NCBI RefSeq assembly: GCF_900110875.1 | Contig: NZ_FOFM01000005.1 | Span: 285,099 to 349,098 of the forward strand | From: Pseudovibrio axinellae | Lineage (GTDB): Bacteria > Pseudomonadota > Alphaproteobacteria > Rhizobiales > Stappiaceae | Direction of reading: 5' to 3' | DNA length: 64,000 nt | Part shown: positions 54,033 through 64,000 of the stretch, piece by piece | Layout: every line of letters begins with the position of its first letter | Numbering within the stretch: the first letter of the stretch is position 1 | Notes under the pieces: model-generated | Seen by the model: the letters and a program-made list of their open reading frames with translations, nothing else | The model's database searches: none | What the model was told of the DNA's origin: nothing | Position numbers and translations under genes: made by a program

Positions 54033-55805
54033 ATGCAACGGGAGATGACAGGCGCTGAAATGGTTCTTCAAGCGCTGAGGGACAATGGGGTGGAGCATGT
54101 ATTCGGATATCCGGGCGGCGCAGTTCTGCCTATATACGATGAACTGATCCAGCAGGATGACATCCAGCATATCCTCGTCCGTCACGAGCAAGGCGCAGGC
54201 CATGCTGCAGAAGGCTATGCAAGATCGACAGGCAAAGCCGGTGTCGCTCTTGTGACATCAGGTCCAGGTGCAACCAATATGGTGACCGCACTTACAGATG
54301 CGATGCTGGATTCCATTCCGATGGTCTGTATCACGGGTCAGGTTCCAACCAACCTTGTTGGCTCAGATGCATTTCAGGAATGTGATACAGTGGGCATCAC
54401 CCGCCCCTGCACCAAGCACAACTGGTTGGTAAAGGATGTGAAGGACTTGCCACGCGTCCTGCACGAAGCCTTCTATGTTGCGACCTCTGGCCGTCCAGGC
54501 CCTGTTGTTGTGGACATTCCCAAGGATGTTCAGTTCGCAACAGGCACCTATGAAAAGGCACAAACCAACCCAAGCGCCCATAAAAGCTACCGCCCGCAAT
54601 TGAAGGGCGAAATGACGGCCATCCGCGCTGCTGTAGAGTTGATGTCCAAGGCCAAGCGCCCTGTGTTTTACACCGGCGGTGGAGTTGTAAACTCTGGCCC
54701 AGCTGCCAGCCAGCTCCTGCGCGAACTGGTTGACCTGACAGGTTTCCCGCTCACCTCCACCCTCATGGGCTTGGGCGCCTACCCTGCCTCTGGCGAACAG
54801 TGGCTGGGAATGCTTGGCATGCATGGAACCTATGAAGCCAACATGGCAATGCACGATTGTGATCTGATGATCTGTATCGGCGCACGCTTTGATGACCGCA
54901 TCACAGGCCGGCTGGATAAATTCTCGCCGAACTCAACCAAAATCCACGTGGACATCGACCCTTCTTCAATCAACAAGATCGTTCATGTAGACCTGCCTAT
55001 CGTTGGCGATGTTGCGCATGTACTGGAAGATATGGTCCGCATCTGGCGCGCTTCCAGTTTCCGCTCTCAGCCTGAACTGAAGGGATGGCAAACCCAGATC
55101 TCCAAATGGCGTGCTCGTGATTGCCTGTCCTACAGCGAAAATAACGACGTCATCATGCCTCAATATGCGCTGCAGCGTTTGAACGCTGCCATCAAAGGCC
55201 GCAAGGATGTTTACATCTCCACCGAGGTTGGGCAGCATCAGATGTGGGCGGCACAGTACCTTGGTTTTGAATCTCCAAACCATTGGCTGACCTCAGGCGG
55301 CTTCGGCACCATGGGCTATGGCCTGCCAGCAGCAATTGGCGCTCAGGTCGCTCATCCAGACGCTCTATGCATTAACGTTGCAGGCGATGCGTCTATCTTG
55401 ATGAACATTCAGGAAATGTCGACCGCAGTGCAGCACGGTCTGGCACCTAAAACGTTCATCTTGAACAATTCCTACATGGGCATGGTGCGCCAGTGGCAGC
55501 AGCTACTGCATGGAAACCGCTTGTCTCACTCCTACACTGATAGCCTGCCAGACTTTGTAAAACTGGCAGAGGCGTATGGAGGCAAGGGTATTCGCGTTAC
55601 AAAACCGGCTGAACTGGATGATGCTATTCAGGAAATGATAGAAGCACCAGGCCCGGTTCTGTTTGACTGTCGCGTTGCTCAGCTGACCAACTGCTTCCCA
55701 ATGATCCCGTCAGGCAAAGCCCACAACGAAATGTTGTTGCCAGATGAAGCAACTGATGAAGCTGTTGCAAACGCCATCGACACCGCTGGCAAGTCATTGG
55801 TATAG
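54033..55805 (+). CDS. ilvB: Acetolactate synthase large subunit
   Basis: This 590-residue ThDP enzyme has the N-terminal GYPGGAVLPIYDEL with the catalytic Glu in VRHEQGAGHAAEGYAR, LVTSGPGATNMVT, and the C-terminal ThDP/Mg site GDASILMNIQEMSTA...ILNN. It condenses pyruvate (or pyruvate plus 2-oxobutyrate) in valine/leucine/isoleucine synthesis. AAGGA is 7 bases before ATG 54033; ATG 54030 and TTG 54027 are alternatives. It is expressed behind the attenuator and coupled to ilvN. Confidence 0.96.
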   Translation: MQREMTGAEMVLQALRDNGVEHVFGYPGGAVLPIYDELIQQDDIQHILVRHEQGAGHAAEGYARSTGKAGVALVTSGPGATNMVTALTDAMLDSIPMVCITGQVPTNLVGSDAFQECDTVGITRPCTKHNWLVKDVKDLPRVLHEAFYVATSGRPGPVVVDIPKDVQFATGTYEKAQTNPSAHKSYRPQLKGEMTAIRAAVELMSKAKRPVFYTGGGVVNSGPAASQLLRELVDLTGFPLTSTLMGLGAYPASGEQWLGMLGMHGTYEANMAMHDCDLMICIGARFDDRITGRLDKFSPNSTKIHVDIDPSSINKIVHVDLPIVGDVAHVLEDMVRIWRASSFRSQPELKGWQTQISKWRARDCLSYSENNDVIMPQYALQRLNAAIKGRKDVYISTEVGQHQMWAAQYLGFESPNHWLTSGGFGTMGYGLPAAIGAQVAHPDALCINVAGDASILMNIQEMSTAVQHGLAPKTFILNNSYMGMVRQWQQLLHGNRLSHSYTDSLPDFVKLAEAYGGKGIRVTKPAELDDAIQEMIEAPGPVLFDCRVAQLTNCFPMIPSGKAHNEMLLPDEATDEAVANAIDTAGKSLV

Positions 55806-55824
55806 GTAGGCTGGGAGATACATT

Positions 55825-56418
55825 ATGAACGCACAGAAAACAGACGCTCTATCGGCTTATTTCCTAGCCGAGACCAGCGATGTCCAAGAAACACATACGC
55901 TATCCATCATCGTTGACAACGAACCAGGTGTTCTTGCCCGCGTGATCGGCCTGTTCTCAGGCCGTGGCTACAATATCGACAGCCTCAGCGTATCTGAGAC
56001 CGAGCATGAAAAGCACGTTTCCCGCATCACCATCGTCACCACGGGCACGCCGCAGGTGATCGAACAGATCCGCCACCAGCTAGACCGCCTTGTCCCAGTG
56101 CATATTGTGCGCGACCTCACCGTCGCTGCAAAGCATACAAGCCAGGAAAAGCCACTGGAACGCGAACTTGCGCTGATCAAAGTTCGTGGTGAAGGTGAGA
56201 AACGTCTGGAAGCGCTGCGCTTATCAGATGCATTCAAGGCAACTGTCATTGATGCAACCGTTGAACACTTCGTGTTCGAGATCACTGGCCGAACAAACAA
56301 GATCGACCAGTTCATCGAAATCCTTTCTCCGCTGGGTCTTGTAGAAGTATCCCGCACAGGAGTTGCAGCGCTGGCACGTGGTGGTCAGGCGCTAAAGGAT
56401 CTGCACGACGAAATTTAA
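55825..56418 (+). CDS. ilvN: Acetolactate synthase small (regulatory) subunit
   Basis: This 197-residue protein has the ACT domain at about 21-95 (HTLSIIVDNEPGVLARVIGLF, then GYNIDSLSVSETEHE) and the longer C-terminal ALS_ss domain (LIKVRGEGEKRLEALRLSDAF). It binds valine for feedback control of the catalytic subunit. It lies 19 bases after ilvB with GGGAGATACATT before ATG. Confidence 0.96.
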   Translation: MNAQKTDALSAYFLAETSDVQETHTLSIIVDNEPGVLARVIGLFSGRGYNIDSLSVSETEHEKHVSRITIVTTGTPQVIEQIRHQLDRLVPVHIVRDLTVAAKHTSQEKPLERELALIKVRGEGEKRLEALRLSDAFKATVIDATVEHFVFEITGRTNKIDQFIEILSPLGLVEVSRTGVAALARGGQALKDLHDEI

Positions 56419-56522
56419 TGGTTGGTGGACAGTTTTGTCCTATTGCTATTCAGCGGCGTCTTTTGCAAGTCTGCAAAGACGCCGTTGTATTTTAAAACCA
56501 TAACTTCAATACGAGCTGCCCC

Positions 56523-57272
56523 ATGAAGACGCCAAGTCGCCTGTCCGTCAACGTAAACGCTGTCGCCGTGCTGCGTAATCGCCGCGACCTTCCGTGGCCA
56601 AGCGTCACGCATTTGTCCGCTTTAGCTCTGAATGCAGGAGCCAAGGGCATCACCATTCATCCGCGCCCGGATGAGCGCCATATTCGCCACTCCGACGTGC
56701 TGGACCTTTCCCAAATGCTGAAAACCGAGCAACAGGGCAAAGAACTCTGCCTTGAAGGTTACCCAGACCAGCGCTTCATGGACCTGATTGAAAAGGTGCG
56801 CCCAACACAAGTCTTGTTCGTTCCCGATGACCCATCTCAGCAAACCTCCGATCATGGCTGGGATTTCGCAGCTCACATGGACCTCCTTAAAGAGGTAATT
56901 GCCAAAGCAAAGTCATGGGACATCCGTACATCTTTGTTTGTTGACCCAGACCCGACCCAGCCAGCACTTGCCGCGGAAGCAGGCGCAGAGCGTATCGAAA
57001 TCTACACCGGCCCTTATGGGGCGTGCTACTCTGACAAAGAAGCTGAAAAACACGAGCTGGAAAAGGTCGTTGCAACAGCACAAGCTGCAAAGGCTGCTGG
57101 CCTTCTGGTCAATGCAGGCCATGATCTTACTGTCGAGAACCTGCCAGCACTGATTGAGCGCGTACCCTACATCTCCGAGGTCTCAATCGGCCACGGCTTT
57201 ACAGCAGACGCTCTCATCTACGGTTTTGCAGAAAGTGTCCGCCGCTTCCGCAAAGCACTCGCAGAGATCTGA
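56523..57272 (+). CDS. pdxJ: Pyridoxine 5'-phosphate synthase
   Basis: This 249-residue TIM-barrel enzyme starts LSVNVNAVAVLRNRR. It has AKGITIHPRPDERHIRHSD, a conserved substrate-binding stretch, and late VNAGHDLTVENLPAL and SIGHGFTADALIYGF. It condenses deoxyxylulose phosphate with 1-amino-acetone phosphate in vitamin B6 synthesis. The ribosome site is weak. It is 104 bases beyond ilvN on the same strand, ending in a perfect terminator. Confidence 0.95.
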   Translation: MKTPSRLSVNVNAVAVLRNRRDLPWPSVTHLSALALNAGAKGITIHPRPDERHIRHSDVLDLSQMLKTEQQGKELCLEGYPDQRFMDLIEKVRPTQVLFVPDDPSQQTSDHGWDFAAHMDLLKEVIAKAKSWDIRTSLFVDPDPTQPALAAEAGAERIEIYTGPYGACYSDKEAEKHELEKVVATAQAAKAAGLLVNAGHDLTVENLPALIERVPYISEVSIGHGFTADALIYGFAESVRRFRKALAEI

Positions 57273-57308
57273 TACACTCACCTTTCTGGTAGATGATGCA
57301 AAAATCAA

Positions 57309-57349
57309 ACCTGCTGCAAGCATAAACACCTCTTGCAGCAGGTATTTTG
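57309..57349 (+). terminator. Terminator of pdxJ
   Basis: ACCTGCTGCAAG and CTTGCAGCAGGT make a perfect 12-bp stem around an 11-base loop, followed by ATTTTGT. Confidence 0.88.
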
Positions 57350-57665
57350 TATCACCCGATCACACAAAAACTTGCACCAAAACGCAAAGAAACGATCCGC
57401 TTTCATGTGGTTACTGCCAGCCTAGCCAATGATTTCGTTCCTTGGCACATCCTTAGTCGTATCCACATACGTATAGTTAGCCTTCGCTCATGGCATACTA
57501 GCGATTTCGCCTAACGAGATCGAACTGGAGGCGCGCAAACACAAAAATCAAGCTTTGTATTACACTTGAAATACAAATGCGCATACACTAACTTAAATAA
57601 CAACTTCTAATTGCGGTTTATTTCTTCAACACCAAGTTGGTTATGCAAAAAAGCGGGAGACTTTG
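57350..57665. other. Intergenic region after pdxJ
   Basis: About 315 AT-rich bases before a small membrane-protein gene. I see no gene or structured element that I can support. Confidence 0.45.
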
Positions 57666-57914
57666 ATGGGCAATCGTAGCAGGCCACCTAACATCAATGG
57701 CAGAGATAGCTTTGAAAAGACTGCAAAGAGTGAGAACCACGGTGCAACACTTACCCCCAAACGTAAATCTGGCATCTTAACATCAATCAAGTGGCTGATA
57801 AGGAATTTCGGCAGGATCATCTCACTTGTTGCTCATACATTTCTCTTCCTTTGTTTTTTGCCTGAGGTAATCATCAGTTATTATGTTGAATTACTCCACC
57901 GAAACAGAAAATAA
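57666..57914 (+). CDS. Small hypothetical membrane protein
   Basis: This 82-residue frame has a basic polar N-terminus (NRSRPPNINGRDSFEKTAKS, then TLTPKRKSGIL) and one or two hydrophobic segments at about 46-72 (NFGRIISLVAHTFLFLCFLPEV). GGGAG lies 8 bases before ATG 57666, which supports translation. No family is recognised, and the region is AT-rich, so it may be a young or transferred gene. Confidence 0.45.
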   Translation: MGNRSRPPNINGRDSFEKTAKSENHGATLTPKRKSGILTSIKWLIRNFGRIISLVAHTFLFLCFLPEVIISYYVELLHRNRK

Positions 57915-58036
57915 GATTACGCATTTAGCAGCTACAATCCTGAGTTAAATAAAAACGATTTCAATGCCCCCCAAAAGACAATTTGGAACAGAAGGCGCGC
58001 CAACTAAAAGCATCAGTCACGCGCCTCTGAGCCGGT

Positions 58037-59569
58037 TTAAGCGAAGATGAAATCGCTTTCGCTTAAGTTGCGAGTAAACAACCATGCAGTATCCACGTCC
58101 AGCACATCATCGCCATAGGAAATGGAAACCCAGCCTCCCAAAATGCTTGCGTCAATTTCCAGCTCTGCAAAGGATGTAACCCCCGCAGCCGAAAGGTCGA
58201 TAACATCCTCCCCAACGTCAAAATCGTCAATTACGTCGAGTTGACCATCATCTACAAAGCAGAAGGTGTCGGCTCCATCTCCCCCGATGAGAAAGTCAGC
58301 TCCTTGCCCATCGTGAAGCACATCGTCACCATCACCTCCCTCTAAAATGTCATCCCCTGCACCGCCCAGCAAACGGTCGTTGCCATCTTCTCCGCGCAAA
58401 TGGTCATTCCCGGCGAAGCCTTCCAATCCGTCATCACCTGAGTTGCCGCGTAAAAGATCATCCTTCTCCGAACCCAGAATATAAGCGGATTGCCCATAAT
58501 GTCCTGTTGGATCGAGAAAAATAGGGAGATCTTCAACCCATGTATCATCCCGTTTTTGATCAGACAGACCAGAGATAACCACCAGACTGTCTCTGGTCAT
58601 TTCGCCATAAAACGAGGACGCGCTGATAACATTAAAAGCAGTGCTGTAATTGAAGGGCAGATGAGCGGACCAGCTCGGCAGGTTCAAAATCCCACCACCA
58701 TCTTGATACAGGATCGTATCGTACCAATCATTGAAAATGACGATATTGCTGGTGTCATACCCATAATCAGTATCATTGCCTGTCACATCCAAGCCATCAG
58801 AAGAAATGACCGAAGGCACTGGGTCGTTCTCCAGATCAAAACTCAACAGCTCGGCCCCGCTATCAAGCACCGACGCACCATCCTCTGGAGTATAGTGGCT
58901 CGCAAATGCAAGATAGTTGGCGTCTACAAAAAAGCCATCCAGCCACGCATTGCTGCGCTCTGCCATATTAGCAACAGCACCACCACCCAGTGAGTGACCA
59001 GTAACAATAAGGTCATTCCCTTCCAGACCATGAGCAATCATGAAGTCTTTAAGCGCAGATAAGAGCCCGCCAAACGCTTCTTCCACGTAGTGAGGTTCAT
59101 CCTGAAAGAACTCAAGGTAATCGATCACATCACCGATCGAGTCAGAGATGATGTTATCAAGCGTGCCTGTTGTGCCGCGAAAGGCTAACGCAACCTGCGT
59201 GATGTTGCCCTCCTCGTCGTATTTGGCAAGCACATCTGCCTGAGCATCTTTAAATTCAAACGTCTCACCCTGAAACGTGCCGTTGTGATCGACCTGCGCT
59301 TCCTCATAGCCAAGATCGTCGGCAGTGAGCACTGTCCAGCCCTTCTCCTCAATCTTGTCACGCGCTGCTTGCTCGCTTTCACCGTTGAGCAAGCCCTCAG
59401 CATCCTCTGTTCCCCACATTGCACCAACAAGTGTGGCCAACGAAAACCCGTTCTCTTGATAAGCGCTCCCGAGCGCATCATCCAATCCGTGATAGCTGTA
59501 AAGCATCAAATCCAAAGCATCTGAAACAAGTTCAACAGCTTCACTTCCCTTATACTCAAATAAAGACAT
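58037..59569 (-). CDS. Family I.3 RTX lipase
   Basis: This 510-residue lipase has a catalytic lipase domain with the nucleophile elbow VTGHSLGGGAV (Ser about 193) and a segment TSNIVIFNDWYDTILYQDG seen in family I.3 lipases. About seven Ca-binding nonapeptide repeats (GGAGDDILEG type) follow at about 370-435, and the C-terminus (SESDFIFA) fits a type I secretion signal. It should be exported by an ABC-type system, but none lies in the window. ATG at 59569 has GGAGGGGCT upstream; the longer frame to 59587 is rejected. Confidence 0.88.
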   Translation of the reverse strand: MSLFEYKGSEAVELVSDALDLMLYSYHGLDDALGSAYQENGFSLATLVGAMWGTEDAEGLLNGESEQAARDKIEEKGWTVLTADDLGYEEAQVDHNGTFQGETFEFKDAQADVLAKYDEEGNITQVALAFRGTTGTLDNIISDSIGDVIDYLEFFQDEPHYVEEAFGGLLSALKDFMIAHGLEGNDLIVTGHSLGGGAVANMAERSNAWLDGFFVDANYLAFASHYTPEDGASVLDSGAELLSFDLENDPVPSVISSDGLDVTGNDTDYGYDTSNIVIFNDWYDTILYQDGGGILNLPSWSAHLPFNYSTAFNVISASSFYGEMTRDSLVVISGLSDQKRDDTWVEDLPIFLDPTGHYGQSAYILGSEKDDLLRGNSGDDGLEGFAGNDHLRGEDGNDRLLGGAGDDILEGGDGDDVLHDGQGADFLIGGDGADTFCFVDDGQLDVIDDFDVGEDVIDLSAAGVTSFAELEIDASILGGWVSISYGDDVLDVDTAWLFTRNLSESDFIFA

Positions 59570-59996
59570 AGCCCCTCCAAAGTGCAAAGATCTTATTCCT
59601 GAAATAAAAATACATCCGCCGCAATAACCAATAACAGTACTATGTTTTTCCTATTTACTTGGCATCATTACTCAGAAACCACCCTAAGAATCAGATAATA
59701 TATTAATATTTCTAGTCGATTGAATAACAATTCAATCATACTTCTTTCTACCCTTCGCACGCTGAAGAGAGTTTACCGTTTCTTATTCATGCAATGATCG
59801 AACGCGACCTGCAGCCGACCTTTGCCTACCGCCACCCCACACCCCAAACTCACTTAGCGGCACGTGTTTTTGTTGCCTCACCTCCTCATTCACGCTCACT
59901 TTTCTGTTGCATCCGTTCTGATTCTGAGGCATAACCGAACCGTACCGTACGGTACGCAAAAATTATAAAACAGATCGCAGGAATTCATAGACCGCC
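59570..59996. other. Intergenic region with a TetR-type palindrome
   Basis: About 430 AT-rich bases between the divergent lipase and TetR genes. It includes the operator palindrome listed separately. Nothing else was seen. Confidence 0.5.
59941..59956. promoter_or_regulatory. Perfect 16-bp TetR-type operator palindrome
   Basis: CGTACCGTACGGTACG is a perfect palindrome, 40 bases before the TetR start codon. A TetR regulator usually binds such a site to repress itself and neighbouring genes. Confidence 0.75.
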
Positions 59997-61699
<1,703 letters not shown>

Positions 61700-61794
61700 C
61701 ACTGAGAGAACTGCTTGAATTCAGTTCATCAAAGAGCAGATCATTATCGATCAACAGTCTTCAAGAGACTCGAGATCATGGTGACCTAAAGAAA

Positions 61795-61819
61795 ACCCAG
61801 CCCTGTGCTGGGTTTTTTT
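61795..61819 (+). terminator. Terminator of ilvC
   Basis: ACCCAGC and GCTGGGT pair around CCTGT and end in seven T. It lies about 95 bases after the ilvC stop codon. Confidence 0.9.
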
Positions 61820-61926
61820 GTGCTTAAAAATGCTCACTTTACACGAGATGAGCATAGGGTAATTTACATATTTATAATGTAAGTAGCCCAGTGGCCTTCA
61901 TTCCAGATCTGGGCGTGGAGTTTTAC

Positions 61927-63129
61927 TTGACGAGCGTTAGCAGTGAACTACAGAGGCTGGATAAGCACCCGATTTATTTCTTCGCAATCATGTTCTTTGG
62001 TGCTTTTTCGATCGCGTTCGTCATCCCTCTTCTCAGTACCTACATCATAGAGGAGATGCAGCAACCTGCCTGGAACCTTGCGCTGGTATTTGGTGGGTTT
62101 TCATTAGTCTCACTGTTCACCAACCGCATCTTCGGTGGCTTGATTGATAACGGTAGGCCGGTAAAGTCCTTACTGCTCATCAATATTTGCGCGTTCACAG
62201 CCCACGCATTGATCCAGATGGCCGTGCCCTCATTATTCACGCTCATCGTTTTTGGCATCCCACTGCTGGGAATAGGCACCGGCGCACTCTCAACGATGTA
62301 TTCAACCGGGCGCTTATTTGCAGAGCAAACAGGGCGCAACCCCAGCACATTCAACCTCCACATGCGTTTATGCCTGTCGCTCGGCTGGGTCTTTGGGCCT
62401 CCCGCTGCGTTCCTGTTGTACAGTTCATTCAGCTTTTTCGAAATCCACTCTTCAGCTTTTGTCTCTGCCCTTATTTGGCTAACGCTCTGCCTTTTGTTCA
62501 TTCCCGCAGCACTCAAAACTCACATTAAGAGGCAACTAGCCAAAGCAGGAGAAAGCGACGCAGTCCCAGCGATGCTCCTGATTGCTTGCATTCCAGTTTT
62601 TGCGCTTTCAGCCGCCAACTCAATCTTCATGTCCGCTGGTCCTGTCTTCCTGCTCAGCGAGCTGGCATTACCACCTTCCACCCCCGGTTGGGCCTTTGGC
62701 GTGAAGTGTCTTTCCGAGGTGCTCATCATCTATTTTGCCGCCAAGCCAACAGCACGGCTTGGTGAGCGAAATATGATGGTTCTGTCCAGCTTGGGCGCAC
62801 TGCTGTTCTTTGCAACAATCACCAGCGCCACGTCCGTCGGCCAGGTGCTTTTATTATGCATTATCGAAGGCATGTACTACGGAATTTGCGCCAGCATCGG
62901 CATTACTTTCATTCAAAACTACGCGCTTCACAAACCTGGCGTCGCCACCTCATACTTCATTAACGCCGTGTTCACTGGCGGACTTGCCGGTAACATCCTG
63001 ACTGGTGTCATAGCGTCCTACACCAGTTTCCAAAATACGATACTCTCAAGTCTCATTCTTGCGCTGCTTGCAACCTCGGTCCTTTTGATCATCAAACCCC
63101 CCGCCTCCCAGAAAATGGCAGCAACCTAA
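61927..63129 (+). CDS. MFS transporter, sugar-efflux (SetA)-like
   Basis: This 400-residue protein has 12 predicted helices, with a first helix IYFFAIMFFGAFSIAFVIPLL. The helix 2-3 loop reads NRIFGGLIDNGRPV, and the length fits the compact MFS efflux group (SetA-like). TTG at 61927 is chosen because GTGGAG lies 6 bases upstream; the frame opens at GTG 61891 with no visible site. The substrate is unknown. Confidence 0.75.
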   Translation: MTSVSSELQRLDKHPIYFFAIMFFGAFSIAFVIPLLSTYIIEEMQQPAWNLALVFGGFSLVSLFTNRIFGGLIDNGRPVKSLLLINICAFTAHALIQMAVPSLFTLIVFGIPLLGIGTGALSTMYSTGRLFAEQTGRNPSTFNLHMRLCLSLGWVFGPPAAFLLYSSFSFFEIHSSAFVSALIWLTLCLLFIPAALKTHIKRQLAKAGESDAVPAMLLIACIPVFALSAANSIFMSAGPVFLLSELALPPSTPGWAFGVKCLSEVLIIYFAAKPTARLGERNMMVLSSLGALLFFATITSATSVGQVLLLCIIEGMYYGICASIGITFIQNYALHKPGVATSYFINAVFTGGLAGNILTGVIASYTSFQNTILSSLILALLATSVLLIIKPPASQKMAAT

Positions 63130-63252
63130 GCCGATCTGTGCAGCACGTTTCCCGCACCTTGAATCCACCCGTAAGTACATTTACAAGAAACGCGGCCTCG
63201 TTCGCTGGCTCACGCAATAAGCGTGAGTTTTCAATAAAATTGGAATGGAAAA

Positions 63253-63696
63253 ATGTCTACGGCATTAGAAGTACAAATCAGCACCGACACAAGCAAAATG
63301 CAATTAGACAAGGTATTTCAATACCTCTCACAAGAGGCATACTGGAGCAAAGGTTTGCCGCGGGAGGTCTTTGATCGCTCGGTTGAAAATTCAATTTGTT
63401 TTGGCGCATATCTACCAAATGGCGATCAAGTCGCATTCGCCCGTGTGATCACCGATAAAGCCACTTTTGCGTATCTTGCCGATGTTTTTGTAGCTGAAAG
63501 CCAGCGCGGCCAAGGCCTCTCAAAGCATCTCATCCAAGAAATTCTAAGCCATTCAGACCTGCAAGGCCTAAGACGATTTTCGCTTGCGACCGCAGACGCA
63601 CACGAGCTTTACAAAAAATTCGGTTTCACGCCACTTTCAGTACCCGAAATCATGATGGAACGACTAAACCGATCCATCTACGAAACTGCTCTTTGA
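63253..63696 (+). CDS. GNAT-family N-acetyltransferase
   Basis: This 147-residue acetyltransferase has the acetyl-CoA-binding motif A, here VAESQRGQGLSKHLIQEIL (R/Q-x-x-G-x-G/A), and a beta-alpha fold ending DAHELYKKFGFTPLS. It transfers an acetyl group to an amine; the substrate cannot be told. TGGAATGGAAAA lies before ATG. Confidence 0.88.
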   Translation: MSTALEVQISTDTSKMQLDKVFQYLSQEAYWSKGLPREVFDRSVENSICFGAYLPNGDQVAFARVITDKATFAYLADVFVAESQRGQGLSKHLIQEILSHSDLQGLRRFSLATADAHELYKKFGFTPLSVPEIMMERLNRSIYETAL

Positions 63697-63852
63697 TAAG
63701 GCATCGCAGCCTATTTTAAGAAACCTTTCTGACTAGAGAAACAAAAAAGAACGAACGCTTGAAGCAGTTTACCCAACACAGACCACGCGTAAACAGAGGT
63801 GGTCCCGTTTGTTTGGACAGGTGAGCACGTTTTATAAGTGGTTTCGCTCCGA

Positions 63853-64000
63853 TTACGCAGCAGCTTGATTTATGTGCTGCGGGTGGTTGCAGTAAGCCTG
63901 ATCCTGGGTATTCCAGTCAAGTGATGAATGTGGGCGCTTCAGGTTATAAAAGGTGATGTATTGCCCAATGGATTGTCGCGCCTCTGGCACATTGGCATAG
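63853..64000 (-). mobile_element. IS3-family transposase, C-terminal end, cut by window edge
   Basis: The minus strand reads YANVPEARQSIGQYITFYNL, then KRPHSSLDWNTQDQAYCNHP, and stops at 63853. The YITFYNxxRPHSSL segment with downstream TxDxAY is the typical end of IS3-type OrfB (rve) transposases. Only the last 49 codons are in the window. The element's right end probably lies around 63790-63825 (with a segment GGTGGTCCCGTTTGTTTGGA), but no target repeat or inverted repeat can be fixed with only one end. Confidence 0.85.

Overview
The window looks like a chromosomal segment of a marine, host-associated alphaproteobacterium of the Hyphomicrobiales, most likely Stappiaceae and Pseudovibrio-like. 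This is inferred from a giant protein resembling the growth-pole-ring (GPR) protein of polar-growing Rhizobiales, moderate base composition, Entner-Doudoroff genes, a PlcP/Agt-type lipid-remodelling pair, TRAP and Mla components, and the style of the Lrp, LysR and TetR regulators. No 16S gene is present, so the taxonomy is not proven.

Layout. 0.2-7.2 kb: one 2,332-residue two-TM coiled-coil protein. 7.3-11.4 kb: a LysR regulator divergent from pirin, a flavin reductase, a small membrane protein and a DHA2 MFS pump. 11.4-16.1 kb: a four-gene Mla-type lipid ABC operon on the minus strand, divergent from dgcN-dgcA (D-glutamate catabolism, 16.2-18.2 kb). 18.3-29.3 kb: an MFS carrier, a CheZ-like phosphatase, a threonine/serine dehydratase, a glycosyltransferase plus metallophosphoesterase pair (agt/plcP-like), an SDR, a FadL porin, and a thiM-thiD-TRAP binding protein operon behind a TPP riboswitch. 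29.5-37.2 kb: a stand-alone Lrp-ligand-domain protein, an orphan molybdenum hydroxylase large subunit, an EamA permease, FadD and adenine deaminase. 37.7-42.2 kb: zwf, eda and pgi. 42.3-46.9 kb: twin glycine-zipper lipoproteins, ald with a divergent Lrp regulator, an SMP-30 lactonase and TrhO.

47.0-51.9 kb is the most unusual part. It is a minus-strand operon with five RebB/'killing trait' (R-body) paralogues, a sixth protein with a possible RebB-like tail, three unrecognised proteins (one only 58 residues), and a sigma-70-like factor as first gene, ending at a terminator. It looks like a complete R-body-type locus with its own sigma factor.

52.4-64.0 kb: a P-loop ATPase, two tandem tRNA-Lys genes, then ilvBN behind a classic attenuator (leader peptide MYTSILLIVVGSASPE followed by a T-run terminator), pdxJ, a small membrane protein, a family I.3 RTX lipase, a TetR regulator with a perfect 16-bp palindrome, ilvC, an MFS transporter, a GNAT acetyltransferase, and the 3' end of an IS3-family transposase cut by the window edge. 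ilvB, ilvN and ilvC together supply three parts of branched-chain amino acid synthesis.

Gene starts were chosen from visible ribosome binding sites where possible, so several are shorter than the maximal open frame.
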